The position numbers and the translations under genes are program-made. A stretch of 64,000 nt of DNA from Planctomycetota bacterium. GTDB lineage: Bacteria > Planctomycetota > Planctomycetia > Pirellulales > Pirellulaceae. A model generated the notes under the pieces. The model was not told the origin of the DNA. It saw nothing but the letters and a program-made list of their open reading frames with translations, and searched no databases. The stretch covers positions 1-64,000 of the forward strand of contig JAPLNM010000106.1 in the NCBI GenBank assembly GCA_026692845.1, in the 5' to 3' direction. Position 1 is the first letter of the stretch. Every line of letters starts with the position of its first letter. This document shows positions 1 through 8,287 of this stretch, piece after piece.

Positions 1-222
1 CTGGAAGTCCGTCGTACGGGTGGTCGCGACGGACTGGAAGTCCGTCGTACGGGTGGTCGCGACGGACTGGAAGTCCGTCGTACGGGTGGTCGCGACGGAC
101 TGGAAGTCCGTCGTACGGGTGGTCGCGACGGACTGGAAGTCTGTCGTACGGTTGGTTGCGATGGACTGGAAGTCCGTCGTACGGGTGATCGCGATGGACT
201 GGAAGTCCGTCGTACGGGTGGG
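1..222. repeat. 33-bp tandem hairpin repeat array, truncated by the window edge
   Basis: Six full copies and one partial copy of a 33-bp unit run head to tail with no spacers, and the array probably continues beyond position 1. Each unit boundary holds a 9-bp inverted repeat, CGACGGACT and AGTCCGTCG, around a GGA loop. Copies 1-4 are identical; copies 5 and 6 carry a few substitutions. One reading frame is open through the array because 33 is a multiple of three, but the resulting 11-residue periodic peptide is most likely not a real protein. Confidence 0.9.
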
Positions 223-378
223 CTTTAGGCTATAGGGAAGCAGCCAAACATGCGCGGTGGTACGTTCCGCGGTCGATGGGTTGTAGGTGGTCGGAATTGA
301 TTGGGTTGCTTGGTTGTTCGTGCGGTTTTTGAATGATTGATAGACGACCGCTGCACGTACCCTACGGAATGCGGCTCG

Positions 379-3300
379 TCACACCCGGCGAAGATGCCAA
401 CCGTCGGTTTCTTGGACTAGATGGACCTCAAAATGGGTCCCACTCTGGCCGACCGTCGGGCCATGCCAACTTCGTAAGATATCGCCTAAGATGTTCTTCT
501 TTGACTCCTGGGTCTCTCTGACGACGTTGATGTACTGCTGGGCGAATTTGACGGCATGGGGCTTTCCGTCAATCTCGACCAACACCCAGTCGCTCGGAAG
601 GTTCGCTACAACGGTCCTGTTGGGTAATTTGATGATGGGCTTTCCATCCGCCGAAATGATCCGACAGCGATGCCCGTCTTGCTCCCGACCTCGATCCAAG
701 TACTCGGCCAAACGCCAGTCGACTAGCTCTCTTAGCAACCCCGCAAACCGATCGCGGTGAATGCCTAGGTCCCCCCCGACCCACCGGAAAACTCCCTCGC
801 GATACTCGAAATAGCCACCGTCGGGTTTGGTCAATACCTTGATCGGATTGCTCTCCAAATGACGCCGTAACTTGGCGTCGCTCTCTAAATGCTCCTCGCC
901 TAAATCCGCCATAGTCCCTGTATCGCTTGGCTGTAGGTCGCTCTGCAACATCGCCAAGAGCACAAGCATTTTGTAACTCCTGACCATCGGTGTTACTTCG
1001 ACCCACTCGAAAAATGCTCGCTGATGCTCCCAAGCTGCCCGATCCTCGGCTTGGAGTCCACCCATCGCGGCGACATACCCATACCAACTCCCATGCGTCG
1101 CTCGAAGTGCCCTCGGGTTGTAACCGGCATGATAGGCCTCCAGGGCCGTCGGGCGCTGATCATGACGCTCTTCAAAGTCCCGATAAAAGGCATTCATCGC
1201 CTCGGTGCGACTCGCAGGACGCAGGACCTGCTCAATCAAGTCGATCGTCGCTAAGTCATACGTCACACTGCAACCGGCAGGCAACTGGGCCTCGCCTTGC
1301 TGCAAGATCTGCAACCCGCGCCGGATCTCGGAATCGGACTCGCCCACTCGCAACAACGGTTGGAGCATCGAGCGAAGTTTCACCAAAAACGTGCGGTGGT
1401 TCCCAATGTAATCGACCACCTTCAAACACGGCTTGTCCGGACTCTTGCGCAGTCCCCGACCAAACTGCTGCAACCACAAAATACTCGACTCGGTCGGTCG
1501 CAACATCAAGACCGTGTCGATGCTCGGGATGTCTAACCCTTCGTTGAACATGTCGACTGCAAACACGATGTCCAAGTCGCCTTGGCCAAGCGCCTCGAGC
1601 GATCGGGACCTGGGATCCGACTCGCTCCCCGAATGGACCGACGCGACCCTTAATCCGGCCCCCCGAAAGTACTCGGCCATGAAATCGGCATGCTGCTGGG
1701 AACAACAAAAACCCAACGTCCGCTTGGCACCCACCCGACGCAACTGCTCGAGCGCGTTTTGGGCCCTGGCATGGGTCGATACGGCTGTGGTCAATGCAGC
1801 TTCGTCAAACCGACGACTCCGCCAAGGTATGTTGCTGTAGTCGACTTCGTCGGGCACCCCAAAGTACTCGAACGGGCTCAGGAGTTCCTCGTCGATCCCC
1901 CGGATCAAGTCGCAGCGGTACACGAGGTTCTCTTGGCATAGTCCCAGCAGATCTCCCCCGTCGGTCCGTTCCGGGGTGGCCGTCAGTCCCAACAGGAACT
2001 TGGGCGCGAAATGGTCCAAGAGCCTCCGATAGGTCGATGCGGCCGCATGATGGAATTCGTCGACGACGATGTAATCGAACGCATCGGGAGCAAATCGCTT
2101 CAAATGCTCGACGCGCCCAAGTGTCTGGATCGACGCAAAGAGCAGCTCGATGCGATCGAGCTGCGCATCGCTGTGGGTCGCTTGGTACCGTCCGCAGTTG
2201 GACTCAGGCCGGATCTTGCGAAACGTACGCATCGATTGATGGAGGATCTCATCGCGATGGGCCACAAACAACACGCGTGGGAATTGATACGCGCCAGCTT
2301 GGGTTTTACTCGCCGCATCGAATGCGGCTAGGTAGGTTTTGCCTAGCCCCGTCGCAAGCACGACTAGGCCAGCTCGGTTCCCATCGAGCCGCGTTTGGGC
2401 CAGTGCTGTTAGGGCCTCGCGCTGGATCGCATGGGGATTGGGCACGGGGTCGCTCGGGTCGCTATCGAGTTCGAAGCGGATCTGCGATGGCTCGCGCCTG
2501 CGCGCTCGGTATCGGTCGATCCATTGGGCATCGACACGCTTGGTGCGTGGGTCTTGTAGGAGCTGCTCGAACGCGTCGGCCATGGCGCTAAAGCCCGCTC
2601 CGTGGACGGATTGATCGACGCGATAGTTCCATTCGATCCCGGTTTGCAGGGCCATGCGCGAGAGGTTCGAACTGCCGATGTAGGCGGAGTGGCCAGTGGA
2701 TGAGTGACTGGTGGCTGAATGACTCGTCGTGTGGAAGAGGTAGGCTTTGGGGTGAAAGGACATGCCGGGAGTGCACTCGACGACGTAGAGTTCGAGGCTT
2801 GGGCCTAGCTCAAGCAGATCCTCGAGGGCTTCGGGTTCGGTCCCATCGAGGTAATCGCCGGTGATGATTCGAACGCGGCCTTGGCGATTCAGGAGGTCTT
2901 GCATGTGCCCTCGCAGCAACTCCACTCCGCTTTGTTTGATGAACGCGACGGAAAAGTCGGCTTGCTTGGATCCGTCGATCATGGCTTTGAGATGGGGTAG
3001 CAGCGGATCGAATTCGCCGCGGACGAATGGGCTCGTGGGTCGCTGGGGAGCTTGCGCTTTGTTGATGACAAATTCGGGGGGGCGTTCGGCAAGGTAATTC
3101 GCTAGCTGGGGGATCACGTGCCGGACTCCACCACGCGGGTCGGGGACATCGCCGCTGTAGCGAGGGATCAGGTGGACGTGCAGATGGGGGACGGTCTGGC
3201 CTGCGGCCGTGCCGACGTTGATGCCGATGTTGTAGCCGTGGGGTTGGTGGCGCGCTTCGATGTAGGTTTTGGCGATCTCTATGGCCGACGTGAGGGCTTG

Positions 3301-3471
3301 TTGCTCTTGCGCGGTGGCGTCGAACCAGGTGGGGGTGTGTCGCTCGGGGACTAGGAGTAGATGGCCGTCGCTGACGGGATACTGATCCCATAGGGCTACG
3401 ACGCTGGACGATCCGAGGGTGTGCCGGAACAGGATCCGCTGGTCATCAAGCTGGCAGAACGGGCATTGCAT
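379..3471 (-). CDS. HIT domain - PLD-like nuclease - SF2 helicase fusion protein
   Basis: This 1030-residue protein combines three enzyme modules. Residues 1-105 form a HIT nucleotide-hydrolase domain with the triad His96-His98-His100, as in Ap4A hydrolases. Residues about 145-300 are phospholipase-D-like: one half-site with His240, Lys242 and GSSN at 266-269, interrupted by a His/Ser/Thr-rich insert at 247-262. Residues about 345-710 are a superfamily 2 helicase with ATGLGKT (373-379), DEFH (471-474), TATP (497-500) and a QQFGRGLRK arginine-finger motif. The C-terminus resembles DUF3427 regions of restriction-type helicases. PLD-helicase fusions are associated with restriction or DNA repair, and the HIT module suggests nucleotide or adenylate turnover. 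The ATG at 3471 starts directly at the HIT domain. No methylase or other defence gene adjoins it, so an antiphage role is inference only. Confidence 0.85.
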   Translation of the reverse strand: MQCPFCQLDDQRILFRHTLGSSSVVALWDQYPVSDGHLLLVPERHTPTWFDATAQEQQALTSAIEIAKTYIEARHQPHGYNIGINVGTAAGQTVPHLHVHLIPRYSGDVPDPRGGVRHVIPQLANYLAERPPEFVINKAQAPQRPTSPFVRGEFDPLLPHLKAMIDGSKQADFSVAFIKQSGVELLRGHMQDLLNRQGRVRIITGDYLDGTEPEALEDLLELGPSLELYVVECTPGMSFHPKAYLFHTTSHSATSHSSTGHSAYIGSSNLSRMALQTGIEWNYRVDQSVHGAGFSAMADAFEQLLQDPRTKRVDAQWIDRYRARRREPSQIRFELDSDPSDPVPNPHAIQREALTALAQTRLDGNRAGLVVLATGLGKTYLAAFDAASKTQAGAYQFPRVLFVAHRDEILHQSMRTFRKIRPESNCGRYQATHSDAQLDRIELLFASIQTLGRVEHLKRFAPDAFDYIVVDEFHHAAASTYRRLLDHFAPKFLLGLTATPERTDGGDLLGLCQENLVYRCDLIRGIDEELLSPFEYFGVPDEVDYSNIPWRSRRFDEAALTTAVSTHARAQNALEQLRRVGAKRTLGFCCSQQHADFMAEYFRGAGLRVASVHSGSESDPRSRSLEALGQGDLDIVFAVDMFNEGLDIPSIDTVLMLRPTESSILWLQQFGRGLRKSPDKPCLKVVDYIGNHRTFLVKLRSMLQPLLRVGESDSEIRRGLQILQQGEAQLPAGCSVTYDLATIDLIEQVLRPASRTEAMNAFYRDFEERHDQRPTALEAYHAGYNPRALRATHGSWYGYVAAMGGLQAEDRAAWEHQRAFFEWVEVTPMVRSYKMLVLLAMLQSDLQPSDTGTMADLGEEHLESDAKLRRHLESNPIKVLTKPDGGYFEYREGVFRWVGGDLGIHRDRFAGLLRELVDWRLAEYLDRGREQDGHRCRIISADGKPIIKLPNRTVVANLPSDWVLVEIDGKPHAVKFAQQYINVVRETQESKKNILGDILRSWHGPTVGQSGTHFEVHLVQETDGWHLRRV

Positions 3472-3540
3472 CGGGGGTGATTGCTAGGATGGAATGTTTT
3501 GGTTTTGAGAAGGATAGTATAGCGAGTCGCGCGGGCTGAA

Positions 3541-3772
3541 GGCGGAGGAAGAAGATTGAAACACAGAGGCACAGAGGACACGGAGAAGAGAGGGAAGGGC
3601 AGAGAAGAGAAGAGAGGAGGGGAGGGCAGAGAAGAGAAGAGAGGAGGGGAGGGCAGAGAAGGGGGAAAGAAGAGGAAGAAGATTGAAACACAGAGGCACA
3701 GAGGACACGGAGAAGAGAGGGAAGGGCAGAGAAGAGAAGAGAGGAGGGGAGGGCAGAGAAGAGAGAGGGGGG
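3541..3772. repeat. AG-rich tandem and duplicated intergenic repeat
   Basis: The gap between tmk and the helicase gene is almost purely A and G on the plus strand. A block of about 87 bases starting at 3551 recurs at 3678, an offset of 127 bases. Inside it a 27-bp unit beginning GGCAGAGAAGAG repeats in tandem. Both blocks start with an ACACAGAGGCACAGAGG element, which resembles a dispersed repeat seen in many bacterial genomes. Frames open through it on either strand are low-complexity and not credible genes. Confidence 0.85.
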
Positions 3773-3787
3773 CTTGTGGGGCGAATG

Positions 3788-4438
3788 TTAGCGGACGCGG
3801 GAGGGTTGGAAAGATCGGGACGTCGGGGAGTCGATCTCCTTTTTTACTATCGCGATGATCTCTTGATGGATCGCTTGGATGTCTTGATTCGCGTCGACAA
3901 TGGCCGTACGGCCTGGGCAGCATGGAAGCTGCGCTAGGAATCCGTCGCGGACTTTTCTGAAGTACTCGATCCCGCGCTTTTCAAGTCGGTCTTGGCCGCG
4001 TTGGATTCGCGAGGCTGCGATCGCAGGATCGATGTCTAAGACGATCGTCACGTCGGGCAAGCACCCTGCCGTGGCGATTTTACCGACCTGCCAGAGCGCT
4101 TCGATATCGAGCCCACCTGCGGAACCTTGGTAGACGACGTTGGCTAGGAGGAACCGATCGCAAACGATCGTGTAACCCGCATCGAGCGCAGGCCGGATGT
4201 TTTCCGCGACGAGCTGGGCCCGGGCGGCCATGTACAAGAGCATCTCGGTGGTGTTGGCAAGCGGGATGTCTTCGCGGTGCAGGAGGATCTCACGTACTGC
4301 CGTTCCAAGCTTGGTCGATCCAGGATCTCGGTGGGTCTGGACCTTGTGGCCTTGCGCGGTGAGCCAATGGGCAAGCAGTTCGATTTGGGTGGACTTGCCT
4401 CCACCGTCGATGCCGTCGAGGGTGATGAACATAGGCAT
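3788..4438 (-). CDS. tmk: Thymidylate kinase (dTMP kinase)
   Basis: This enzyme phosphorylates dTMP to dTDP with ATP, an essential step of dTTP synthesis in the cytoplasm. The 216-residue product has the normal length. It starts with a P-loop (DGIDGGGKST, residues about 8-17), followed by the HRDPGS variant of the usual REPGGT loop, a DRF motif for the substrate site and an E-Y-F-x-x-VR lid segment. The ATG at 4438 is chosen because it overlaps the stop codon of the upstream EF-G gene (TAATG), a classic coupled arrangement; the ATG at 4432 is an alternative. The open frame extends further upstream inside EF-G, but that extension is shadow sequence. AG-rich repeats lie just downstream. Confidence 0.93.
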   Translation of the reverse strand: MPMFITLDGIDGGGKSTQIELLAHWLTAQGHKVQTHRDPGSTKLGTAVREILLHREDIPLANTTEMLLYMAARAQLVAENIRPALDAGYTIVCDRFLLANVVYQGSAGGLDIEALWQVGKIATAGCLPDVTIVLDIDPAIAASRIQRGQDRLEKRGIEYFRKVRDGFLAQLPCCPGRTAIVDANQDIQAIHQEIIAIVKKEIDSPTSRSFQPSRVR

Positions 4439-6531
4439 TACATCGCGAACGATTCCATGTCTTGCTTCGGAGCGATCTGGTAGCCTTGGGGTTCCATCGA
4501 GCATCCTGCGCGGCCTTGGCTCAGGGATCGGATGGCGCTGGAGTAACCGAAGAGTTCTTTCAGGGGCGCCAAGGCGTTGACTTGGGTGATCGCGCCGCGG
4601 GCTTCGGTCTTTTCGATCAGACCTCGACGCTGTTGCAGGTCGCCGACGATCTCGCCGAGGTAGTCGGCCGGAGTGGTGATTTCCATGCGCATCATGGGCT
4701 CTAGGAGCGCTGGTCCTCCGGCGCGGAGACCTTCGTCGAAGGCGTCGTTGGCTGCGATTCGGAATGCGACTTCGTCGGAACCGATTTCGGCAATTTCGGC
4801 ACCGAGGATACTGATGCGCATTCCGGCAAGCGGGAACGAGCCGACCAATCCGCCCCCTTCGGCTCGGTTTTTGAGTTCTTCCAAGGCGACTTGGCGAAGA
4901 TTTTCCGGAAGCATTTTTTCCGGAGGGGTACGGTCCAGGACGATGACCTTGGCGGCGAGTTCTTCGAGGGGTTCGAAGCGGACCTTCAGGCGTGCAAAGA
5001 GGTTCTGAGATCCGACTTGGCGATTGCACTGCCCGGTGACTTCCGCTTGGCCGTGGATCGTTTCGCGGTACGAGACGCGCGGTTTGTAGAATTTGACGTT
5101 GAGGTGGTAGTCTCGCACGAGGCGATTTTTGATCACTTCGAGGTGGAGTTCCCCCATCCCGGAAATGATGGTCTGGCCCGATTCGGGGCTTTCGATCGCG
5201 TGGAAGGTTGGATCCTGACGCTTGAGCATGTCGAGGACTTCGGCGAGCTTTTTGCGCTCGGTGGTGTTTTCCGGTTCGATGGCCATGGAGATGACCGATT
5301 GAGCGAATTGGATCGATGGCAACTGGACCATGTCACGCGTATCGCAGAGCGTATCGCCGGTGATCGAATCGCGAGGTCCGATCGCACACGCGATATCGCC
5401 GCATTCGAGGGTATCGATTTGCCCTTGGCGGTCGCGTTTTGACGCGTGGATTTGCCAGAGCTGTGCGACGTTCTCTTTTTTGTCGCGGTTGGGATTGTAG
5501 ACACGGGAGTTCGATTCGAGCTTACCGGAATAAACGCGGATCCAGAACATATCGCCGGTTTTGGCGGGAAGGATTTTGAAGACCAGGGCGCAGAAAGGGT
5601 CGTTTGGATCGGGTTTGCGGAGCAGTTTTTTGTCGGCTTTCTTCGGATCGTAGCCTTCGACTGCCGGACGATCCAGGGGGCAAGGCAGATAGGCGGCAAC
5701 GCCGTCGAGGAGTGGTTGGACCCCCACGCCGTGCAACGCCGAGCCGCATAGGACTGGCTGGATGGCTTGGGTTACACACGCTTCTCGGAGCGCTTTGCGG
5801 ATCAGTTCCGGAGGGATGGGTTTTTCGTCCATCCCCAGTTGCATCAACTCCTCGTTGAGCGAGTAGAGTTTTTCGAGCATGACGTTTCGCCAATCGCGAG
5901 CGTCGGCCAGGAGTTCCTCGGGGATGTCTTGGACCGTGACGGTCCGTCCTGCGTCTTCGGCGCTGAAGCTTAGGAGTTTCATATCGATCAGATCGATGAT
6001 CGCTCGGAACGGGTCATCGGTATGCGCAGGACCTTGGCCGACCGGGATTTGGATCGCGAGGGGTTCGGCCCCGAGTCTCGGACCGATCTCTTCGAGAACA
6101 CGGTAGAAGTCGGCTCCTTCGCGATCGAGTTTGTTGATGAAGACGATGCGGGGAACACCGTACTTGTTGGCTTGTCTCCAGACCGTTTCGCTTTGGGCTT
6201 CGACTCCTTCGCGGGCGCTGAAGACGACGACAGCTCCGTCGAGGACACGCAGGCATCGTTCGACTTCGGCGGTGAAATCGACGTGGCCAGGGGTATCCAA
6301 GAGGTTGACCGAGCAGTCTTTCCATCGGAACGTCACGCACGCGGCAAAGATGGTGATGCCGCGCTGTTGTTCTTCTGGGTCGTCGTCGGTTTCGGTGGTC
6401 CCCGAGTCGACGGCACCGGCGCGGTGTTTCGCGCCGCTCATGTAGAGCATCTGCTCGGTGACGGTGGTTTTCCCCGCATCGATATGGGCGATGATACCGA
6501 TGTTTCGGATGGTCTTAAGCTCGCGAGCCAT
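4438..6531 (-). CDS. fusA: Translation elongation factor G (divergent paralogue type)
   Basis: EF-G is the GTPase that drives ribosome translocation or, in some paralogues, ribosome recycling. The 697-residue protein has the expected length and GTPase motifs: AHIDAGKTT near the start, RGITI (switch I end), DTPGH and NKLD. Domains II-V follow, including an ISGMGELHLEV segment typical of domain III/IV. The stretch before RGITI (TDDDPEEQQ) differs from the common TDWMEQEQE form. Planctomycetes are known to carry several EF-G paralogues, including spd-type ones, and this could be one of them. No ribosomal protein or EF-Tu genes flank it, which also argues against the classic str-operon copy. It is translationally coupled to tmk. 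Confidence 0.9.
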   Translation of the reverse strand: MARELKTIRNIGIIAHIDAGKTTVTEQMLYMSGAKHRAGAVDSGTTETDDDPEEQQRGITIFAACVTFRWKDCSVNLLDTPGHVDFTAEVERCLRVLDGAVVVFSAREGVEAQSETVWRQANKYGVPRIVFINKLDREGADFYRVLEEIGPRLGAEPLAIQIPVGQGPAHTDDPFRAIIDLIDMKLLSFSAEDAGRTVTVQDIPEELLADARDWRNVMLEKLYSLNEELMQLGMDEKPIPPELIRKALREACVTQAIQPVLCGSALHGVGVQPLLDGVAAYLPCPLDRPAVEGYDPKKADKKLLRKPDPNDPFCALVFKILPAKTGDMFWIRVYSGKLESNSRVYNPNRDKKENVAQLWQIHASKRDRQGQIDTLECGDIACAIGPRDSITGDTLCDTRDMVQLPSIQFAQSVISMAIEPENTTERKKLAEVLDMLKRQDPTFHAIESPESGQTIISGMGELHLEVIKNRLVRDYHLNVKFYKPRVSYRETIHGQAEVTGQCNRQVGSQNLFARLKVRFEPLEELAAKVIVLDRTPPEKMLPENLRQVALEELKNRAEGGGLVGSFPLAGMRISILGAEIAEIGSDEVAFRIAANDAFDEGLRAGGPALLEPMMRMEITTPADYLGEIVGDLQQRRGLIEKTEARGAITQVNALAPLKELFGYSSAIRSLSQGRAGCSMEPQGYQIAPKQDMESFAM

Positions 6532-6615
6532 GCGTTGGTGTGCCGATGCTTTCCACGATGTGTAAACGGAAAATCAAGTCGCTCGTTGGCGCTTGGTTGA
6601 TTTAGCTCGGTTGTT

Positions 6616-8091
6616 TTAGCTCGGTTCCTTGCGCAGGTCGAGCCATTCGCTGTGGAATGCACCTTGGCGATCGAGCCGTTGGTAGGTGTGCGCACCGAAG
6701 TAATCCCGCTGCGCTTGGAGCAGGTTCGAGGGGAGTCGGGCTAGCCGATAGCTATCGAAGTACCCCAAGGCGGTGGTGAAAGCTGGGACGGGGAGTCCAA
6801 GATGGCTTGCGGCCATGACGACGGCACGCCAAGACTCTTGCGCGTTGTCGATCGCCTTTTTGAAGAAGGGGTGGAGCAGGAGGTTCTCGAGGTTTGGATC
6901 GGCGTCGAAGGCTTCTTTGATGCGATCGAGGAACTGGGCACGGATGATGCAACCGCCACGCCAGAGCAAGGCGCAGTCGCCGTAGTTGAGCCCCCAGTTG
7001 AGTTCCTTGCTGGCCTCTTGCAATTGCACGAAGCCTTGGGCATACGAGCAGATCTTTGAAGCGTACAAGGCTTGGCGAACCGCTTCGATGAACTTCGTGC
7101 GGTCGTTGACCAATTCTTTGACGGCCGCATCGAAAGCCGGGTTGTGCGAGGCGACCGGAGCCGAAAGGACCTTGCTGGCACGCACGCGGGCTTCTTTCAT
7201 CGCAGCCAAGCATCGCGCGTAGACGGCGGTGGTCACCAGCGTGCTAGGGACCCCAAGGTCCAAGGCCAGTTGGCTCATCCATTTTCCGGTACCTTTGGCC
7301 CCGGCGACGTCGAGGATTTGGTCGACAAGGTATCCGTTGCCACCTTGGTCATCACGCACACTGAAGATATCTCGGGTGATTTCGATCAGGTAGCTTTGGA
7401 GGTCCCCATTGTTCCAATCTTCGAACACATCGTAGAGTTCTTCGTTGGACAGTCCGGCCGCTTCCTTGAGCAACAGGTAGGCTTCGCAGATCAACTGCAT
7501 ATCGCCGTACTCGATCCCGTTGTGGACCATTTTGACGTAATGTCCAGCACCGCGTGGCCCGACCCATTCGCAGCAAGGAATGTCGTTGTTCGGTCCGACC
7601 TTGGCCGAGATCGCTTGGAAGATCGGTTTGATCGCGGGCCAGGCCTCTTTGCTGCCGCCGGGCATCAGGCTCGGTCCTTTGAGCGCTCCTTCTTCGCCAC
7701 CGGAAACACCCGATCCGACGAACAAGAGCCCTTTGCTTTCGACATGCTTGGTGCGGCGTTCGGTGTCGACGTAGTGCGTGTTGCCACCGTCGATGAGGAT
7801 ATCGCCCGGCTCGAGGTGGGGGGTCAATTGATCGATCAGATCATCGACGGCGGGTCCGGCCTTGACGAGCATCATCACCACCCGGGGTCGCTTGAGATTC
7901 TTGACCATTTCAGGGATCGAGTGGCAGCCGACGAAGTTCTTGCCTTTGGCTCGCGTGGCCATCAACTCGTCGACTTTTTCGGTGGTACGGTTGAAGACCG
8001 CGACGCGGTAGCCGCGGCTCTCGACGTTGAGGGCAAGGTTTTCGCCCATGACCGCCAAACCAATCAATCCGAAATCGCACAAGTCGCTCAT
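6616..8091 (-). CDS. gnd: 6-phosphogluconate dehydrogenase, decarboxylating
   Basis: This enzyme oxidises 6-phosphogluconate to ribulose 5-phosphate and CO2 with NADP+, in the oxidative pentose phosphate pathway. The protein is 491 residues from the chosen start, close to the usual bacterial length of about 470-480. It has an N-terminal Rossmann segment (GLIGLAVMGENLAL), the IDGGNTHY motif, the GSGVSGGEEGA substrate loop, and VKMVHNGIEYGDMQ with the catalytic lysine. The ATG at 8091 gives the standard N-terminus; an in-frame ATG at 8115 would add eight residues. Neither has a clear Shine-Dalgarno. It lies 84 bp upstream of fusA on the same strand. A long open frame on the opposite strand is a codon-bias shadow. 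Confidence 0.95.
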   Translation of the reverse strand: MSDLCDFGLIGLAVMGENLALNVESRGYRVAVFNRTTEKVDELMATRAKGKNFVGCHSIPEMVKNLKRPRVVMMLVKAGPAVDDLIDQLTPHLEPGDILIDGGNTHYVDTERRTKHVESKGLLFVGSGVSGGEEGALKGPSLMPGGSKEAWPAIKPIFQAISAKVGPNNDIPCCEWVGPRGAGHYVKMVHNGIEYGDMQLICEAYLLLKEAAGLSNEELYDVFEDWNNGDLQSYLIEITRDIFSVRDDQGGNGYLVDQILDVAGAKGTGKWMSQLALDLGVPSTLVTTAVYARCLAAMKEARVRASKVLSAPVASHNPAFDAAVKELVNDRTKFIEAVRQALYASKICSYAQGFVQLQEASKELNWGLNYGDCALLWRGGCIIRAQFLDRIKEAFDADPNLENLLLHPFFKKAIDNAQESWRAVVMAASHLGLPVPAFTTALGYFDSYRLARLPSNLLQAQRDYFGAHTYQRLDRQGAFHSEWLDLRKEPS

Positions 8092-8287
8092 TGGGGAACC
8101 TGAATCACTTTCCATGGGTGGGGTTGCACAGTCCTAGCCGTCTAAAAGGCGTATTCTATCCTCAATCCCGTGGTGCGACAATCGAATCGCACGCAGGAGC
8201 CAATCCTACGCAAATGCTGAGGAAATCCTAGGGAAACCCTACGGAAATTCAGAGTAAAACCTGAGCGAAACCGCTGCTGTTGTGGGC

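Noticed and set aside
1-222. CRISPR array
   Set aside because: The units are contiguous with no unique spacers and no cas genes are near.
20-235. Open frame of 71 codons through the 33-bp array
   Set aside because: It is an 11-residue periodic peptide that exists only because the repeat length is a multiple of three. It has no start context or domain.
3396-3937. Open frames on both strands in the AG-rich region
   Set aside because: Their products are low-complexity (Leu/Pro/Ser or Arg/Glu/Gly) and are explained by the DNA repeats.
4439-5029. N-terminal extension of thymidylate kinase into EF-G
   Set aside because: The extension is Arg/Pro/Ser-rich shadow sequence. The TAATG overlap gives a normal-length kinase.
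3788-8091. Translation-related operon of the str type
   Set aside because: EF-G is followed by tmk and preceded by gnd; no ribosomal protein or EF-Tu genes are present.
7072-8103. 343-codon plus-strand frame antisense to gnd
   Set aside because: It mirrors the codon periodicity of gnd, has no recognisable domain, and gnd is a certain gene.
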